64,000 bases of DNA from positions 105,001 to 169,000 of the forward strand of contig JAUPFP010000065.1 in the NCBI GenBank assembly GCA_036925085.1, given 5' to 3'. The number at the start of each line of letters is the position of its first letter. The stretch's first letter is position 1. The position numbers were made by a program, and so were the translations under genes. Of this stretch, positions 1 to 9,853 are shown piece after piece. The stretch is from Brachycybe producta. Its lineage: Eukaryota; Arthropoda; Diplopoda; Playtdesmida; Andrognathidae. The notes under the pieces are model-generated. The model ran no database searches. It saw nothing but the letters and a program-made list of their open reading frames with translations, and had not been told where the DNA came from.

Positions 1-645
1 GCCCCCAAAAATTTTCCGCCCTAGGCAGCTGCCTACTCTGCCTATTGGTAAATCCGCCCCTGAATTCTACTACTCTTTATGAGCATTATTAAAATATTAA
101 AACGTATAAAATATTACAAAAATATTGACTGTGTATTTATCTGAAATACAAAACTAAATTCTGAAAATAAAAACGAAACTCTAAACTCTTGAGCAAAATT
201 ACTGCTAAAATTCTTGGCATTTTGCAAAAACACTAAATTTTTGGCAATTTTAAAAGAGGTGATGACCTCTACTCTAATCATACAAATTTATAAATGACTA
301 ACTCTTAATTATGCATGTATTACACTTAAGATTAAAATGTGCTGGTGATGAGATTGTTCTTTTATCACTCACTGATGTACTCTCGTGATCGGAGCACTTC
401 CAGTCCATTAAAGAAGAGTCTCAACTCCGGAAACACACGAGGTAGTTCCACAGGGGCTTCTGAACTTGGAGCACACATTGCATGCACTGACTCCTTGGGC
501 TAAACATGCCAAGTTGGCAGGCCTAGCCCTCTCTCTCTCTCTTGACTTATCGACTCTTTCATCTATGTTTAGGGGTCTCTCATGTCAGCCCATTCGCGGT
601 GGGGTGATTCGGTCGCCCGCATGATCATAAGGAGCATTGCTGCAA
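1..645. other. AT-rich flank, no gene seen
   Basis: AT-rich sequence without a convincing reading frame. A short (CT)n tract lies at about 529-542. I see no transposon termini or RNA gene. Confidence 0.5.
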
Positions 646-987
646 TTAAACACACTTCCTTCTGATGATCTCTTTTTGGGGCATGTCCCCAATGACCTCA
701 TGGATGACGGTGTCATACAGTAGGATGACATGGCCGGCGAAGGGTCCTTCCGTAAACCTTTGATCGACATAGTCGATCATCACTTCGTGCGTCGGCCTGG
801 ACCGCAACACTCTTTCTAAAAAAGACCTCACATTGTCGATCTCTCGGGGCACGTTCCAACCCCCTCTGAAGTAGTGGACCATGCACCTAAGCATCGTCTG
901 GTGTATTCTGACAAAGGCAATGCCTCCTCTTGCCCTCAATGAAAGTAGATACTCGTTGCAGGTCCTTGACAATGCGACTCGCGGCAT
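646..987 (-). CDS. unrecognised 113-residue open frame
   Basis: Open frame on the minus strand, rich in Arg, Ile and Val with a mixed hydrophobic pattern that looks more like coding than chance (for example RVALSRTCNEYLLSLRARGG near the start and EVIGDMPQKEIIRR near the end). I do not recognise the family. The minus-strand DNA upstream (1207-1555) has another open frame, and an alternative frame there reads as an acidic, Ser/Glu-rich disordered stretch. The pieces may therefore belong to one decayed gene or mobile element. No splice sites or start context support a complete gene. A chance ORF is a real alternative. Confidence 0.25.
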   Translation of the reverse strand: MPRVALSRTCNEYLLSLRARGGIAFVRIHQTMLRCMVHYFRGGWNVPREIDNVRSFLERVLRSRPTHEVMIDYVDQRFTEGPFAGHVILLYDTVIHEVIGDMPQKEIIRRKCV

Positions 988-1554
988 TCTACTATGTGGT
1001 TCGAATCACTCCAGGTACTGAACTGACCTGGGTGCCTGGTGTCGATACCAGCGCACGATCAAGTTATTTAAGAGGATCGGGCTTTTGCGATCTCTTGGTC
1101 AATGTTGGCCTGGCCGTCTCCTCTGGGTTCCACTCCTTGTGGATGAACTGGGCATGTCGGGGTTACTACTGCTCGCAGAGGGACTGGCGTGTGAGTAATG
1201 TCCAGATCACAAAGCCTCGCACTCTTGTTGGCCACTGCTTACAGCCTTGGTTTCCTCCGCTTCCCGCTGTGTGGCATGAGTCATGCTCACCGTCTGTGGG
1301 TTACTCTTCTTGTTTCTCACTTTTATACGAGCTCTGACTTCCGCCAAGAGAGTCTCCGGTTTCGGGAGCAGGAGTCCGCTCTCTTCTGCTTGTGGACTGA
1401 ACATTACTTGGACTGGATGCATTGGCATCATGCTCTTCATCTGAAGAGGCCCATGGTTCTCTTGTCTCCTGGTCATCCCTTTTGGCCTCAGGGAGGATGA
1501 TGGTAAAATTCCATGGTGCGCTCTCTCAATTAGCCGGGACCGATGGGTGCCCGG
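988..1554. other. possible coding remnant left of the TA element
   Basis: Minus-strand open frame at 1207-1635 runs into the MITE that starts at 1557, so its N-terminal part is transposon sequence and not a real protein start. No known domain is visible. Confidence 0.3.
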
Positions 1555-1556
1555 TA

Positions 1557-2359
1557 GGGTGGAGTGAAAAAAAATATTTTTGCAAAATAAAAATAGAATA
1601 CCTTGGAAATGTAGGTTGACTCTATAAGGAACCATGCAAAATATTTTTTTCTAATGTTGCACTTTGAGGTGCCCCCAGAGTTTTGAAATTTTGATATTTT
1701 CAGGAAAAAATGTCTATTTTTAATGATAAATATCTATAATATATATATGAAATCTTAACAGAATACATAGGAACATGTTTAAAAAGCCGTTTGTAGATGC
1801 CACACTAGATGCTCCACCTCCCACCTAATTTTTCCAGGTGGCTCTGCTCACTGTAAACATCATTCGAAGGAGGCTTTCATAGTGTAAGAACATGCCTTCC
1901 TTTGAAACAAATTGTGACTACAACACATAACTTGTTTGCAACTATTGTTTTTTATATTTCTTTTGATTACTATTAATAAAACAAAATAAAGAACATCCTA
2001 TAATAATTACAAAAATTTATTTCATTTTTCATCTTTTTTTTCTGATTTCTATTGCTTTTGGGGCACCTCAAAAGTCTAATTTAGGGCAACTATAGTTTTT
2101 CTTATGCCAAATCGAGTTCGGAAACATATTTTGTGACTATTCCATGTGTTTTTTTTGCATACTCAAAACAATATGATTTATAGAAAATTAATAGAAAATT
2201 GCAAAATTTTACAAATTTCGGATCGGGGGCACCTCGAAACTTAAATCTAGAAAATTGCCATTTTGCACATTTAAATGTTAAACAGAATGACAGCTTTTAG
2301 CAACTATTCCATTACAAAAATCGAAAAAAAGTCGTTTTTCATACATTTTCACTCCACCC
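1557..2359. mobile_element. 803-bp MITE with 14-bp terminal inverted repeats and TA duplication
   Basis: The left end GGGTGGAGTGAAAA (1557-1570) and right end TTTTCACTCCACCC (2346-2359) are perfect 14-bp inverted repeats. Both ends are flanked by TA (1555-1556 and 2360-2361), the duplication expected of Tc1/mariner-type insertion. The interior is AT-rich and non-coding, with several copies of a GGGGCACCTC-like motif in both orientations (near 1668, 2060 and 2227). The element is non-autonomous; assignment to Tc1/mariner is inference from the TA duplication only. Confidence 0.8.
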
Positions 2360-2361
2360 TA

Positions 2362-2689
2362 GTGCCTGGGTCACTCCGTTTGGGGTTGAGGAGCCTGCGG
2401 GCAGAACTCAGGGTTATTTGAATGGTGTCTGTGCCCCTATTGGGGTTGCTGAACTTTGTCCATGGACACCATCATCATTCTTCTTCTTCCTTCTCTGCCG
2501 GTGGCTCCAGGGGTGTGTTCGTTGGTTGCAGCGCATCTCACTTGTCCTTCTTGTTCTTGGGTTGGTGGTGGACAATGGAGCCATATTTTGGATGGAACCC
2601 CTCTTCGTTCCATCACTTACTTTTCTGGTGGCAGTCTACGGGTCGGCGTACTACCACTCTTCCTCTTCGCAAGGCCGGCGATGCTGCTT
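2362..2689. other. flank right of the TA element
   Basis: GC-richer than its surroundings, with several overlapping open frames on the plus strand and none recognisable. Possibly the continuation of the coding remnant seen left of the MITE. Confidence 0.3.
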
Positions 2690-3265
2690 TTAAAAACTTT
2701 TACAAAATATTCTTATGATCTTCACTCCAATAACGGTAAGTAAAATTATAAGAACAATAACCAAGGTGACAATATTTATTGGATTTCTCCCTCCATTGGA
2801 AAAATATATTTCTCTCCCTGTCGTGGTCAGATGACCATTTTTGAGGGTCCTGTTTCCATTTCTACTTTTGTTTACTTTAGCAGAGACAAAGGATTGTCTT
2901 TCCTCCATTTTTTCTACGGTGGCAGTTATCTGAACTCCAACCTGTCTATTGAATTTTCGTCCTAAATCTTGGTTCCTATTGTCTGAAGGTGTCAATTGAC
3001 TTCTGATTCCTTTGACTGTCCTTTCAGGGGATGGTCCTTTCTCGTCTTCACTACAAGTTGCAGTGCCTGCTCTCTTTTGTGAATCAGCGTCGTACTGACT
3101 TCCGACCTCGTATTGTATAACTTTTGTATACATTGTTGTTTTGCCACCTTGTGTGTGTTTCTCTTGTTTTAATTTTGCATTTGTGTTTTCTTTGCAAATT
3201 GATACCTCGGTGACTAATGAAGGAACCATGATCATAGGTTGGTTCGATAGATTTCTCCATGGCAT
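2690..3265 (-). CDS. unrecognised 191-residue ORF with C-terminal membrane segment
   Basis: The minus-strand ORF begins with a charged, Lys/Gln/Ser-rich region of about 150 residues and ends with a strongly hydrophobic stretch (NIVTLVIVLIILLTVIGVKI, roughly residues 160-180) followed by a short basic tail. That layout fits a single-pass membrane-anchored protein with a short cytoplasmic tail. There is no signal peptide. It lies directly downstream, on the same strand, of a decayed gag zinc knuckle (3770-3960), so it could be a 3' ORF of that retroelement, but I see no fusion peptide or furin site to support an envelope. It may also be a chance frame. Confidence 0.3.
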   Translation of the reverse strand: MPWRNLSNQPMIMVPSLVTEVSICKENTNAKLKQEKHTQGGKTTMYTKVIQYEVGSQYDADSQKRAGTATCSEDEKGPSPERTVKGIRSQLTPSDNRNQDLGRKFNRQVGVQITATVEKMEERQSFVSAKVNKSRNGNRTLKNGHLTTTGREIYFSNGGRNPINIVTLVIVLIILLTVIGVKIIRIFCKSF

Positions 3266-3395
3266 TGTCTACACCCTCTTAAATATCGTCTATCTCTCTT
3301 TCACTTATGTATCCTATGATGTCATCATTGTCTGCGAGACTTCTGTTGAACGATGAGTCATTGTTTTCTGGTGTTGTAAGTTCAGGTAAGTATAC

Positions 3396-3960
3396 TTATT
3401 GCTTACGAGCCTCGTAGATGTCAACTTCTTTCTCTTCACTTTTGTGGACACTTCGCGATGGACATCTCTCGTGTGGTGTGAATGCCTCGGGCTGGACATC
3501 TCTTTTGCTTTGGGTGGATGCCCCTCGATGGACATCTCTCTTATAGCTCTTAGATGCTGCTTGCTGAACATCTCTTTCGACCGGGGTATTGACCTTGCTC
3601 TTCTTCGAATGTAATTTCTTCGTGAAGGATGGTGGGCCCCTTTTCACCGCTGCCCCAATTAGTTTAAATGTTGTTGTTGGATTTCGATGGGGAAATAGGT
3701 CATCTGTCCATTGACTAAAACGGCTATATACTGCTTTCCATCGGGTCCTGTGGAAACAGTAGACTCTTGACTTGTTACATTTCGACGGTCGACGCTTTTC
3801 ATCTGTAAGGCAGTGGACAATTTCTGCCAAAATTTCCTTTTTAGCGGCAGTTGTAGCACATGACCTCCTCTAAAGGTACTTTAGGCTTCTGCCTTCTATT
3901 TCTCTATTGGGATTTCTGGCGCTGTTGCTTTTTCTTCTGGAGACTGTAGCTGAGTGTTGA
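3396..3960 (-). pseudogene. decayed retroelement gag fragment with zinc knuckle and short tandem repeats
   Basis: Minus-strand reading near 3800-3860 gives CYNCR*KGNFGRNCP, which aligns position by position with the retroviral CX2CX4HX4C knuckle apart from one stop and a His-to-Asn change. A basic Arg/Lys/Gln-rich stretch precedes it, as is usual in gag. Downstream (3430-3590) the plus strand carries four diverged units of about 33-40 bp containing GGACATCTCT, giving a repeated KRDVHRGAS-like motif on the minus strand. The fragment has frameshifts and stops. Family (gypsy, BEL or other) is not decidable. Confidence 0.45.
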
Positions 3961-4188
3961 CCCCGACGTCTACCGTAATTTCAGGCAGGTTTTTGCAGGA
4001 CTGGTCATTGCAGGTTCCACAGACAACTGAACACTTCAAACTTGCTTTCCTGCAGCTGCAAGCATTTCTGCATCCCTTCTTGAAACTGCAGGAAAGCAGG
4101 TTTGAAGTGTGCAGTTGTCTGTGGAACCTGCAGTAGCCAGTCCTGCAAAAACCTGCCTGAAATTACGGTAGACGTCGATGTCAACACC
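3953..4188. repeat. 236-bp imperfect palindrome (fold-back)
   Basis: Left arm about 3953-4068, right arm about 4078-4188, with a loop of some 10 bases. The outer ends pair as GTGTTGAC..GACGTCTACCGTAA against TTACGGTAGACGTC..GTCAACAC. A few mismatches only (for example GGTCATTGCAGG against CCTGCAGTAGCC). The right arm overlaps the reading frame of the exon at 4102-4296. Confidence 0.85.
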
Positions 4189-4534
4189 CACAATTTGGAC
4201 ATGCTCAACGATGATGACGAGATGGATAGGCTGCTCGACTACCCAGTCAGCCAACTCGCCGGGGATGCTATTGAACAAGTCGAGGAACAATATCAGGTAT
4301 ACTTACACTCGTATTGTTGTTGAAAGTTACCATTATTTCTATTAATTAATACTTACCAAGATGTGTGTTGCATTTATACTAGGACTTCTTGACAACGTTT
4401 TACCTTGGGATATTCAACAAATAAATATTTTCATTCCATTTTAGGAGGTCCAGGACGATGAAAATGGCACTGAAGGAGGCGGATTGGCGGATTTGCTTGC
4501 CCCTGGTCATTCGAAGAGGAGGAAACACCTTTAA
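4102..4534 (+). CDS. last two exons of an unidentified gene
   Basis: Frame 4102-4296 ends at CAATATCAG followed by GT (donor 4297-4298). A TTTTAG acceptor ends at 4446 and exon 2 starts in phase 0 at 4447, running to TAA at 4532-4534. The spliced protein end is acidic (NDDDEMDRLLDYPVSQLAGD, EVQDDENGTE) and finishes with a basic SKRRKHL, which could be a nuclear localisation signal. The 150-bp intron and a downstream AATAAA support a real 3' gene end. Upstream exons are not identified; the 5' part of exon 1 lies in the palindrome and may not be coding. It could be a domesticated or transposon-derived ORF. Confidence 0.45.
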
Positions 4535-4605
4535 TTCACATTTCGTTTACACTTTCGTTCACTTCATTTACACTTTTTGTATACACTTGATGTAAATGTT
4601 TGTTA

Positions 4606-4611
4606 AATAAA
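4606..4611 (+). promoter_or_regulatory. polyadenylation signal
   Basis: AATAAA 72 bases after the stop codon of the two-exon gene end, followed by a T-rich stretch. Confidence 0.5.
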
Positions 4612-5239
4612 TTTTGTATTTCAATTTCAGTCATCTGGTTGTGAACAGTGACCTCCCCCTCCCAGCAATCCTTCCTCCTCCTCCCCACCCCCCCTTCAAA
4701 ATTTTAAATTGAATAAATGTTTATTTCACTGACTCATATCAGACAGGTTATTGAAGATATAAAGACAATTGCATATATGATGAAACATGAAAATTAGCTT
4801 AAAATTTTCAAGTTTGGAAAATTTGCCAAAATATGAAAAGCTGTCTCTCGGAAACTATTAGGTCTACCGAGCCCATTCTGGTCTTAAATTGTAGCATTTG
4901 TAATTTAGTTTAAAATGTATACAGTGGGCTTTGTCGAAAACGTGCTTCTTTATGATTAAAATGGGAAAAAAACGAAAAAAGAGCAAAAATTTAGCAGTTT
5001 TTGGTATATTCAAAAGTGATCCGGGGGCTACCGAGGTCGAAAACTTGGATTTTGCATCTCAGTCACATCCCATACAAGAAAAAAAATAAACCTACTACCC
5101 CCACTTGATGCAACTTAGGCCCCCCTTTTCATGACAAGGTTACTGGACTAGAAATTATTTCAGAATAAATATCAGGAATCTAAAAATATCATGGTCTGGT
5201 GAGTAAAAAGGGTGAGGTAAAACAGCTATGATGTTGGTG
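4612..5239. other. non-coding, nothing recognised
   Basis: Includes a C-rich pyrimidine tract (about 4653-4694) and AT-rich sequence. No ORF or repeat termini recognised. Confidence 0.5.
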
Positions 5240-5966
5240 GCCAGAAATTGTGAAAAAAACTAAAGCAGTGTGTGCTGTGAGCTTTGATATGAGGACCTTA
5301 TAATTTTTACCAACTTATTATGATGTTTTCTATAACTCGTTTCTTCCCTTGATCGTGCGGTGACCTCACGGAGAAGAATAGAGCTATAGAAGTAGTCGGA
5401 TCGTTTGTAGTCGTGATCGATTGTGATCATCCTTCTGTGTATGGTTGTGATCTGTGCAGAAGGATGGTGACCATCACTTCTGGCCGCCATTGATGTACAC
5501 CTTCCTTGATGCGGTTGGAAGATGTTGTTGCTCCTTCAGGATCTGTATGTCTCCTTTCCTTGTGGTGTCTTCGGCTTGTCTAGAGAAGGGTTAGTTTCAG
5601 AACAAATAGACAACGCAGTTTCTCATTGCAAACACTTTATTCATTCTTGTATGGGAACACTAAGTTTACAAGAATGAACATCGATGATTAAAGGTGCGTC
5701 CACGAGCCCATTATATAAAACGGATAAAGATCTACATAGTACAAAGACAATGTAAACAAAGTAAATGAAGACCAAAGAGGAACATGGTCTTTTTATACCT
5801 TGGACCTGTGTACACCTATGAGGTGTAACCAGGTCCAAGCGACCATTGTCCTAAGAGTGTCAATCTGCCACTTGAGCTTGAGTCAGAAAGAGAGGGATGG
5901 ACAGCTATGAGTTGTTTACCCCCTATACAATCATTTTGGTGGGATCACGAGTTACTGGGTGTTACA
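5240..5966 (-). mobile_element. LTR-like repeat, copy 1 (inverted relative to copy 2)
   Basis: Reading on the minus strand it begins TGTAACACCC (5966 leftward), has a TATA box (GGTATAAAAAG near 5795) and an AATAAA at about 5637-5642, the order expected in an LTR U3-R. Homology to copy 2 (11292-11960, plus strand) continues past the AATAAA into the region near 5400. Within it lies a dyad GGACCTGTGTACACC..GGTGTAACCAGGTCC (5803-5840). I do not see a clear CA-ending 3' boundary or primer site, so an LTR is likely but not proved. Confidence 0.5.
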
Positions 5967-6227
5967 GTGCTACCCACAAACAATTTCTTGTGCCTCCACA
6001 CCCCTTACTCACAAAAATAAACTCCAGCAGATTTTTATGGTTCCACAGTTAAAAACTATAACAGGTTGTTACTCTAACAAATGAAAGCTATAATGGCTAA
6101 AAATTGTAAGTATTCCACAAAAGCGTTACCAAGAGCCGTAGTGAATTTACTATTTTGCCACTCATAGGCAGCTATTCTGCCAGCAAAGTGATTGGGGGCA
6201 TTGGTTCCTGAAGAGATATAGACATTT

Positions 6228-7198
6228 GCCCTAAAGGGATGTTTGCCCTAAAACCACTTGCATTAAAGTCACATTTGTCTTAAAACTTTTTGCCCTAAAG
6301 GGGCATTTGCACTTAAACCATTTGCCTTAAAGAACATTTGCCTTAAAACCTCTTTTTTCTCAGTTGCAATTACAATTACAATTAGAACTCTGCAAGCAGC
6401 CAAATAGGCCTATGGCCGAGGGACTTAAAAGTCCACATGCATTAAGCATTGTCAAGCACATATACATGCACATATATAAAAACAAAGTGAATATAAAGTT
6501 CATACAGTTTAGTGTCTTTCAGTGAAGTAGGTTAAATAGGTTCTGTGTGCCACAGGCACAAAAAATGCCAAAGAAATTTTATTTAAACTACTGGTTAGGG
6601 CAAACATCCCTTTAGGGCAAGTGATTTTAGGGTAATTTTCCTTTTAGAGCAAGTGATTTTAGGGTAATTGTCCTTTTAGAGCAAATTATTGCAGGGCAAA
6701 TGTCAAATTAAGACAAATGATTTTAGGACAAATGTCCCTTTGGGGCAAATGTCCTTTAGGGCAAATGTCCCATTATGGCAAATGGTTTTAGGGCAAACAT
6801 CCCTTTAGGGCAAATGGTTTTAGGACAAATGTCACTTTAGGGCAAGTGGTTTTAGGGCAAACATCACATTAGGGCAAGTGGTTTTATGAGAAATATCCCT
6901 TCAGGGCAAATTGTTTTATAGGAAATGTCCATTTCGGGCAAACACCTTTAAGGCCCCTTTAAGGCCACCTTAAGGGACATTTTCTCTGAATTTTTTTGTC
7001 TGAAAACATTTGCTTTAACACCATTTGCCCTTAACGAAAACTTATTTTAAAGTTACCTTAAGGTACATTTGCCAGGAAGACATTTGACATAAACAAAAAA
7101 GCACCTAAAAAGCATTTCCGAAACACTATTTGCCCTAAAGGCTCATTATCCTAAAGGAACAGTTGACTTAAATGGGCATTTGCCATAAAACATTTGCC
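6228..7198. repeat. GCAAAT minisatellite in both orientations
   Basis: Degenerate units around TTTAGGGCAAATG/CATTTGCCCTAAA with a spacing of about 12-24 bp. At 6228-6352 they read as CATTTGCCCTAAA, at 6590-6990 as TTTAGGGCAAATG, and from 6990 on as CATTTGCC again. Orientation therefore switches twice. The first switch coincides with an inserted LINE tail (6353-6560). A related AGGTCAAAT array lies at 37780-38050. Confidence 0.8.
6353..6560 (-). mobile_element. truncated CR1-like LINE 3' end
   Basis: Minus-strand sequence ends in CCTCGGCCATAGGCCTATTTGGCTGCTTGCAGAG-type sequence plus a short tail repeat (ATTGTA)n, matching the 3' end of the LINE at 14160-17936 (CTCTGCCATAGGCC..GGCTGCTTGCAGAG). 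Only about 200 bp remain, typical of 5' truncation at insertion. It interrupts the GCAAAT minisatellite. Confidence 0.65.
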
Positions 7199-7202
7199 TT
7201 AA

Positions 7203-8165
7203 GAGGGTGTTTGGTAAAAAAAACAAGACATGCATATGCTGGAGTCAATTATTTTGCCTGTAGGCGTGTAAGTAGTTTATAGAGGTGGAAAGCACTATCT
7301 TTATGACCCCTCGCTTCTCAATGAAAATATGAAAAACACGCTGATTGGTTGTTTTTCTAGAATTCGTTTGATATTCCTAGTACAAAAACTACTCCTCCAG
7401 GTATCCTCCTAATCAACGATAATCGATTTTGAAAACTGTTTCCAATACTTAAATCATCATTCAACGATATGAAATCAATTTGAGGTATTTCGATTTAACA
7501 AAAATCATAAATAAACTTTTTATTGATTGTTAAATAAATGCCCCATGTATTTTCAATGCAAATAATCCAAAATAAAACGATCGATAAAAAGTTTATTTCT
7601 AAGCTAATTTGATTTAAAAAAATTCTTTTATTTGTATTTCGTATCATTGAAGTATTGAAAACATTTTTCAAAATCGATTATCGTTGATCAGGAGGAGCAG
7701 TTTGGTACTAGAACTATTAAACGAATTCTCGAAAAACCAACCAATCAGCGTGTTTTCATTCTTATTTGATGAAAAGCGCGGCAATTCCTGCACTCCTCCT
7801 TTTTTGAAAAACAACAAGGTACACTCCTCCTGTTTGGAAATAGAACAACCCACACTCAACGGTCTCTATGACAAATATTTTTCTTTATCAACTGCTGAGC
7901 CTAACCTATACTTCAAAGTCGACGCAGTCCACAACGGTAAAAAATATGCACAGGCATTTAGAAATATGGATGAACACAAGTTGGCTCCGCCCTTTTTATG
8001 ACGACCAGCAACTTCTAATTGGTTTGTTATGTGGTTCGTCGTGACGTCAGACTACATAACCAACCAATTAGAAGTTGCGTTCGTCATAAAAAGGGCGGAG
8101 CCAAATTGTGTTGTGCCGATTTCTAAATGCCTGTAAAATATGCATGTCTTGTTTTTTTTACCCTC
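7203..8165. mobile_element. TTAA-flanked palindromic element
   Basis: TTAA at 7199-7202 and 8166-8169 flank inverted termini: GAGGGT(GTTTGG)TAAAAAAAAC on the left and GTTTTTTTTACCCTC on the right, continuing into ACAAGACATGCATAT and its complement. Further inverted pairs lie inside (7310-7430 against 7670-7790). No transposase is encoded. TTAA duplication is typical of piggyBac-type elements, but the termini do not show the usual CCC start, so class is inference. Confidence 0.6.
7943..8150. repeat. near-perfect palindrome with CRE in the loop
   Basis: Arms 7981-8033 and 8051-8104 (TTGGCTCCGCCCTTTTTATG ... CATAAAAAGGGCGGAGCCAA) are nearly identical; looser pairing extends to 7943 and 8150. 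The loop contains TGACGTCA (8042-8049), the full cAMP-response/ATF site. Partial copies of the arm occur at 8275-8295 and 8755-8820, the latter again with TGACGTCA. Confidence 0.8.
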
Positions 8166-8169
8166 TTAA

Positions 8170-9096
8170 AACCGAGTTTAGCGTAGAACAAACTATCGGG
8201 TGCAGTTGTCCAAGTGAGGCCGCAAAAATTACATCTTTGACACGAGCAGTTGTGCTCAGCACAAATCCATCGTTGACCCCGCCCTTTTTGTGTGCATCAG
8301 CGCCATTTATTATCTTTATTTTCGAGTGCCTATGTGTGGTGTTTTGATTGACCATGTTGATATTGGCGATTAGGGGTTCGTACCCCGTACATGTTCAATA
8401 TTTTATTTCCATGTGTCTGTTTTTTTTTTTTTTGCTCTGGTGTGACAGCTTTGACAAATTTTGAAGTCGTACCTAACAGAATTGGTGATTATTACGATTT
8501 TTACGGTCTGGCAAAGGGGTTATACAGACATATTAGTCAATATATAATAGGGGTCTGTAATGGTAAAAGGTTATAAAACCCCTTCTGTCCTATATTTGCA
8601 GTAAAAGCATTTTGTTTTAAACAAACATTTTGTTTAAAAACACTTGTTTTATAAAAAAAATTTACCCAAAAACATTTGCTAAAAAGAAACAATTACTTTT
8701 TAAACCAGCTGTCCTGAACACAGGCAAGTAAGTACCGCAGAACACAGTTGTTTGCCCCGCCCTTTTATGAGGAACGGCAACTTCTAATTGGTTTGTTTAT
8801 ATTTGGTCTGACGTCACATGCCCCGCTTTTCTTAATTTCTAATCTGTTGATACTGTTATAAACTGTATATAGCACGTATCCGAACGTTCTCTATTTACAG
8901 CTTCTAGATCTACATTAATTATATCAGTGATTTTTGTTCACAGCTTGATGCCTCGCTATTGTATCATATCATAGCCTACCCTTTTATAACCACTGCCCTA
9001 TATTTACATAAAAAGCTATATATGTATAATTCCTATTCAAACGAGAATGATCTGTGACTGGGTAATATCTGCTAGTACAAGTTTTCAGAACAAAAT
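8170..9096. other. non-coding with partial copies of the CCGCCCTTTTTATGA repeat
   Basis: Holds the partial arms at 8275 and 8755-8820 and AT-rich DNA. A GGGGTTCGTACCCC sequence near 8371-8384 resembles a tRNA T-arm or B box, but no acceptor stem or anticodon arm surrounds it. Confidence 0.4.
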
Positions 9097-9100
9097 TTAA

Positions 9101-9849
9101 GAGGCTGCATCGCAAAATTCCACAAAGAGTGCAAGTGTATTTTTTGTTTGTTGAGCCCATAGACCCAATGTTAAAGAAAAAACGTTAGTTTTCAAAATAC
9201 ACAGTCGCGGCAATATGTTTATTTTTCATAAACTTGTCCAATTTTGATGGTCCAAAGTGCAATATGCGTGCATTTTAAATATTTATATTCATCTAGTGAT
9301 AGAATGACAAACAATTACATTTTTAAAAAGTATTTCAAAGTTGCGAATTTCTAACACTTATGTTAATGAAAAAAACATTATTAAAATGCTCATAAAAATA
9401 CATAAAATAATTTTAAAAACCATCAAAAATCAGCACGGCGCGAATGTGTTGGCTTCACTGAGGTTTAATTGTGGATTTTGAAAATTGTTTTTAGGTATTT
9501 TTACAAGCATTTTAATGGATGTTTTTTGCTTACGAGCGCGTACTCAATGAAGTTTAACATTAGAGTTAGAAATTCGCGATTTTGAAATAGTTTTTAAAAT
9601 TATAACCGCACTTATCAATTTTTTTCGTTATTCTATAACTAGATCGGCATATATTTCAGGTGTACATTGCACTTTGAAAACTTAATATTGGACAACTTTA
9701 AATATGAAAAATAGACATATTGCCGCGACTATGTATTTTAAAGATAACGTTTTTTCTTTAACATTGGGTTATGGGCTCAATAGAAAAACTATGCTAGCGA
9801 TCTTTGTGGAGATTTTTCAAAGTAATTTTGCAATGTATCATGTAGCCTA
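9101..9849. mobile_element. 749-bp TTAA-flanked fold-back element
   Basis: TTAA at 9097-9100 and 9850-9853. The whole element is a long imperfect inverted repeat: left arm about 9101-9440, right arm about 9480-9849. Clear matches include ACACAGTCGCGGCAATATG / CATATTGCCGCGACTATGT and TGAGCCCATAGACCCAATG / CATTGGGTTATGGGCTCA. Termini GAGGCTGCAT and ATGTAGCCTA pair with mismatches. Non-coding and non-autonomous. Confidence 0.7.
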
Positions 9850-9853
9850 TTAA

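Noticed and set aside
2418..2743. Overlapping His/Ser-rich open frames on the plus strand
   Set aside because: Three frames are open at once over biased composition; none shows coding features.
3954..4208. Two near-identical ORFs on opposite strands
   Set aside because: They are the two arms of one palindrome, not a gene pair.
6228..7198. CRISPR-like array
   Set aside because: Units are degenerate, without constant spacers or repeats, in a eukaryotic sequence.
8365..8400. tRNA-like T-arm GGGGTTCGTACCCC
   Set aside because: No acceptor stem, D-arm or anticodon arm can be drawn around it.
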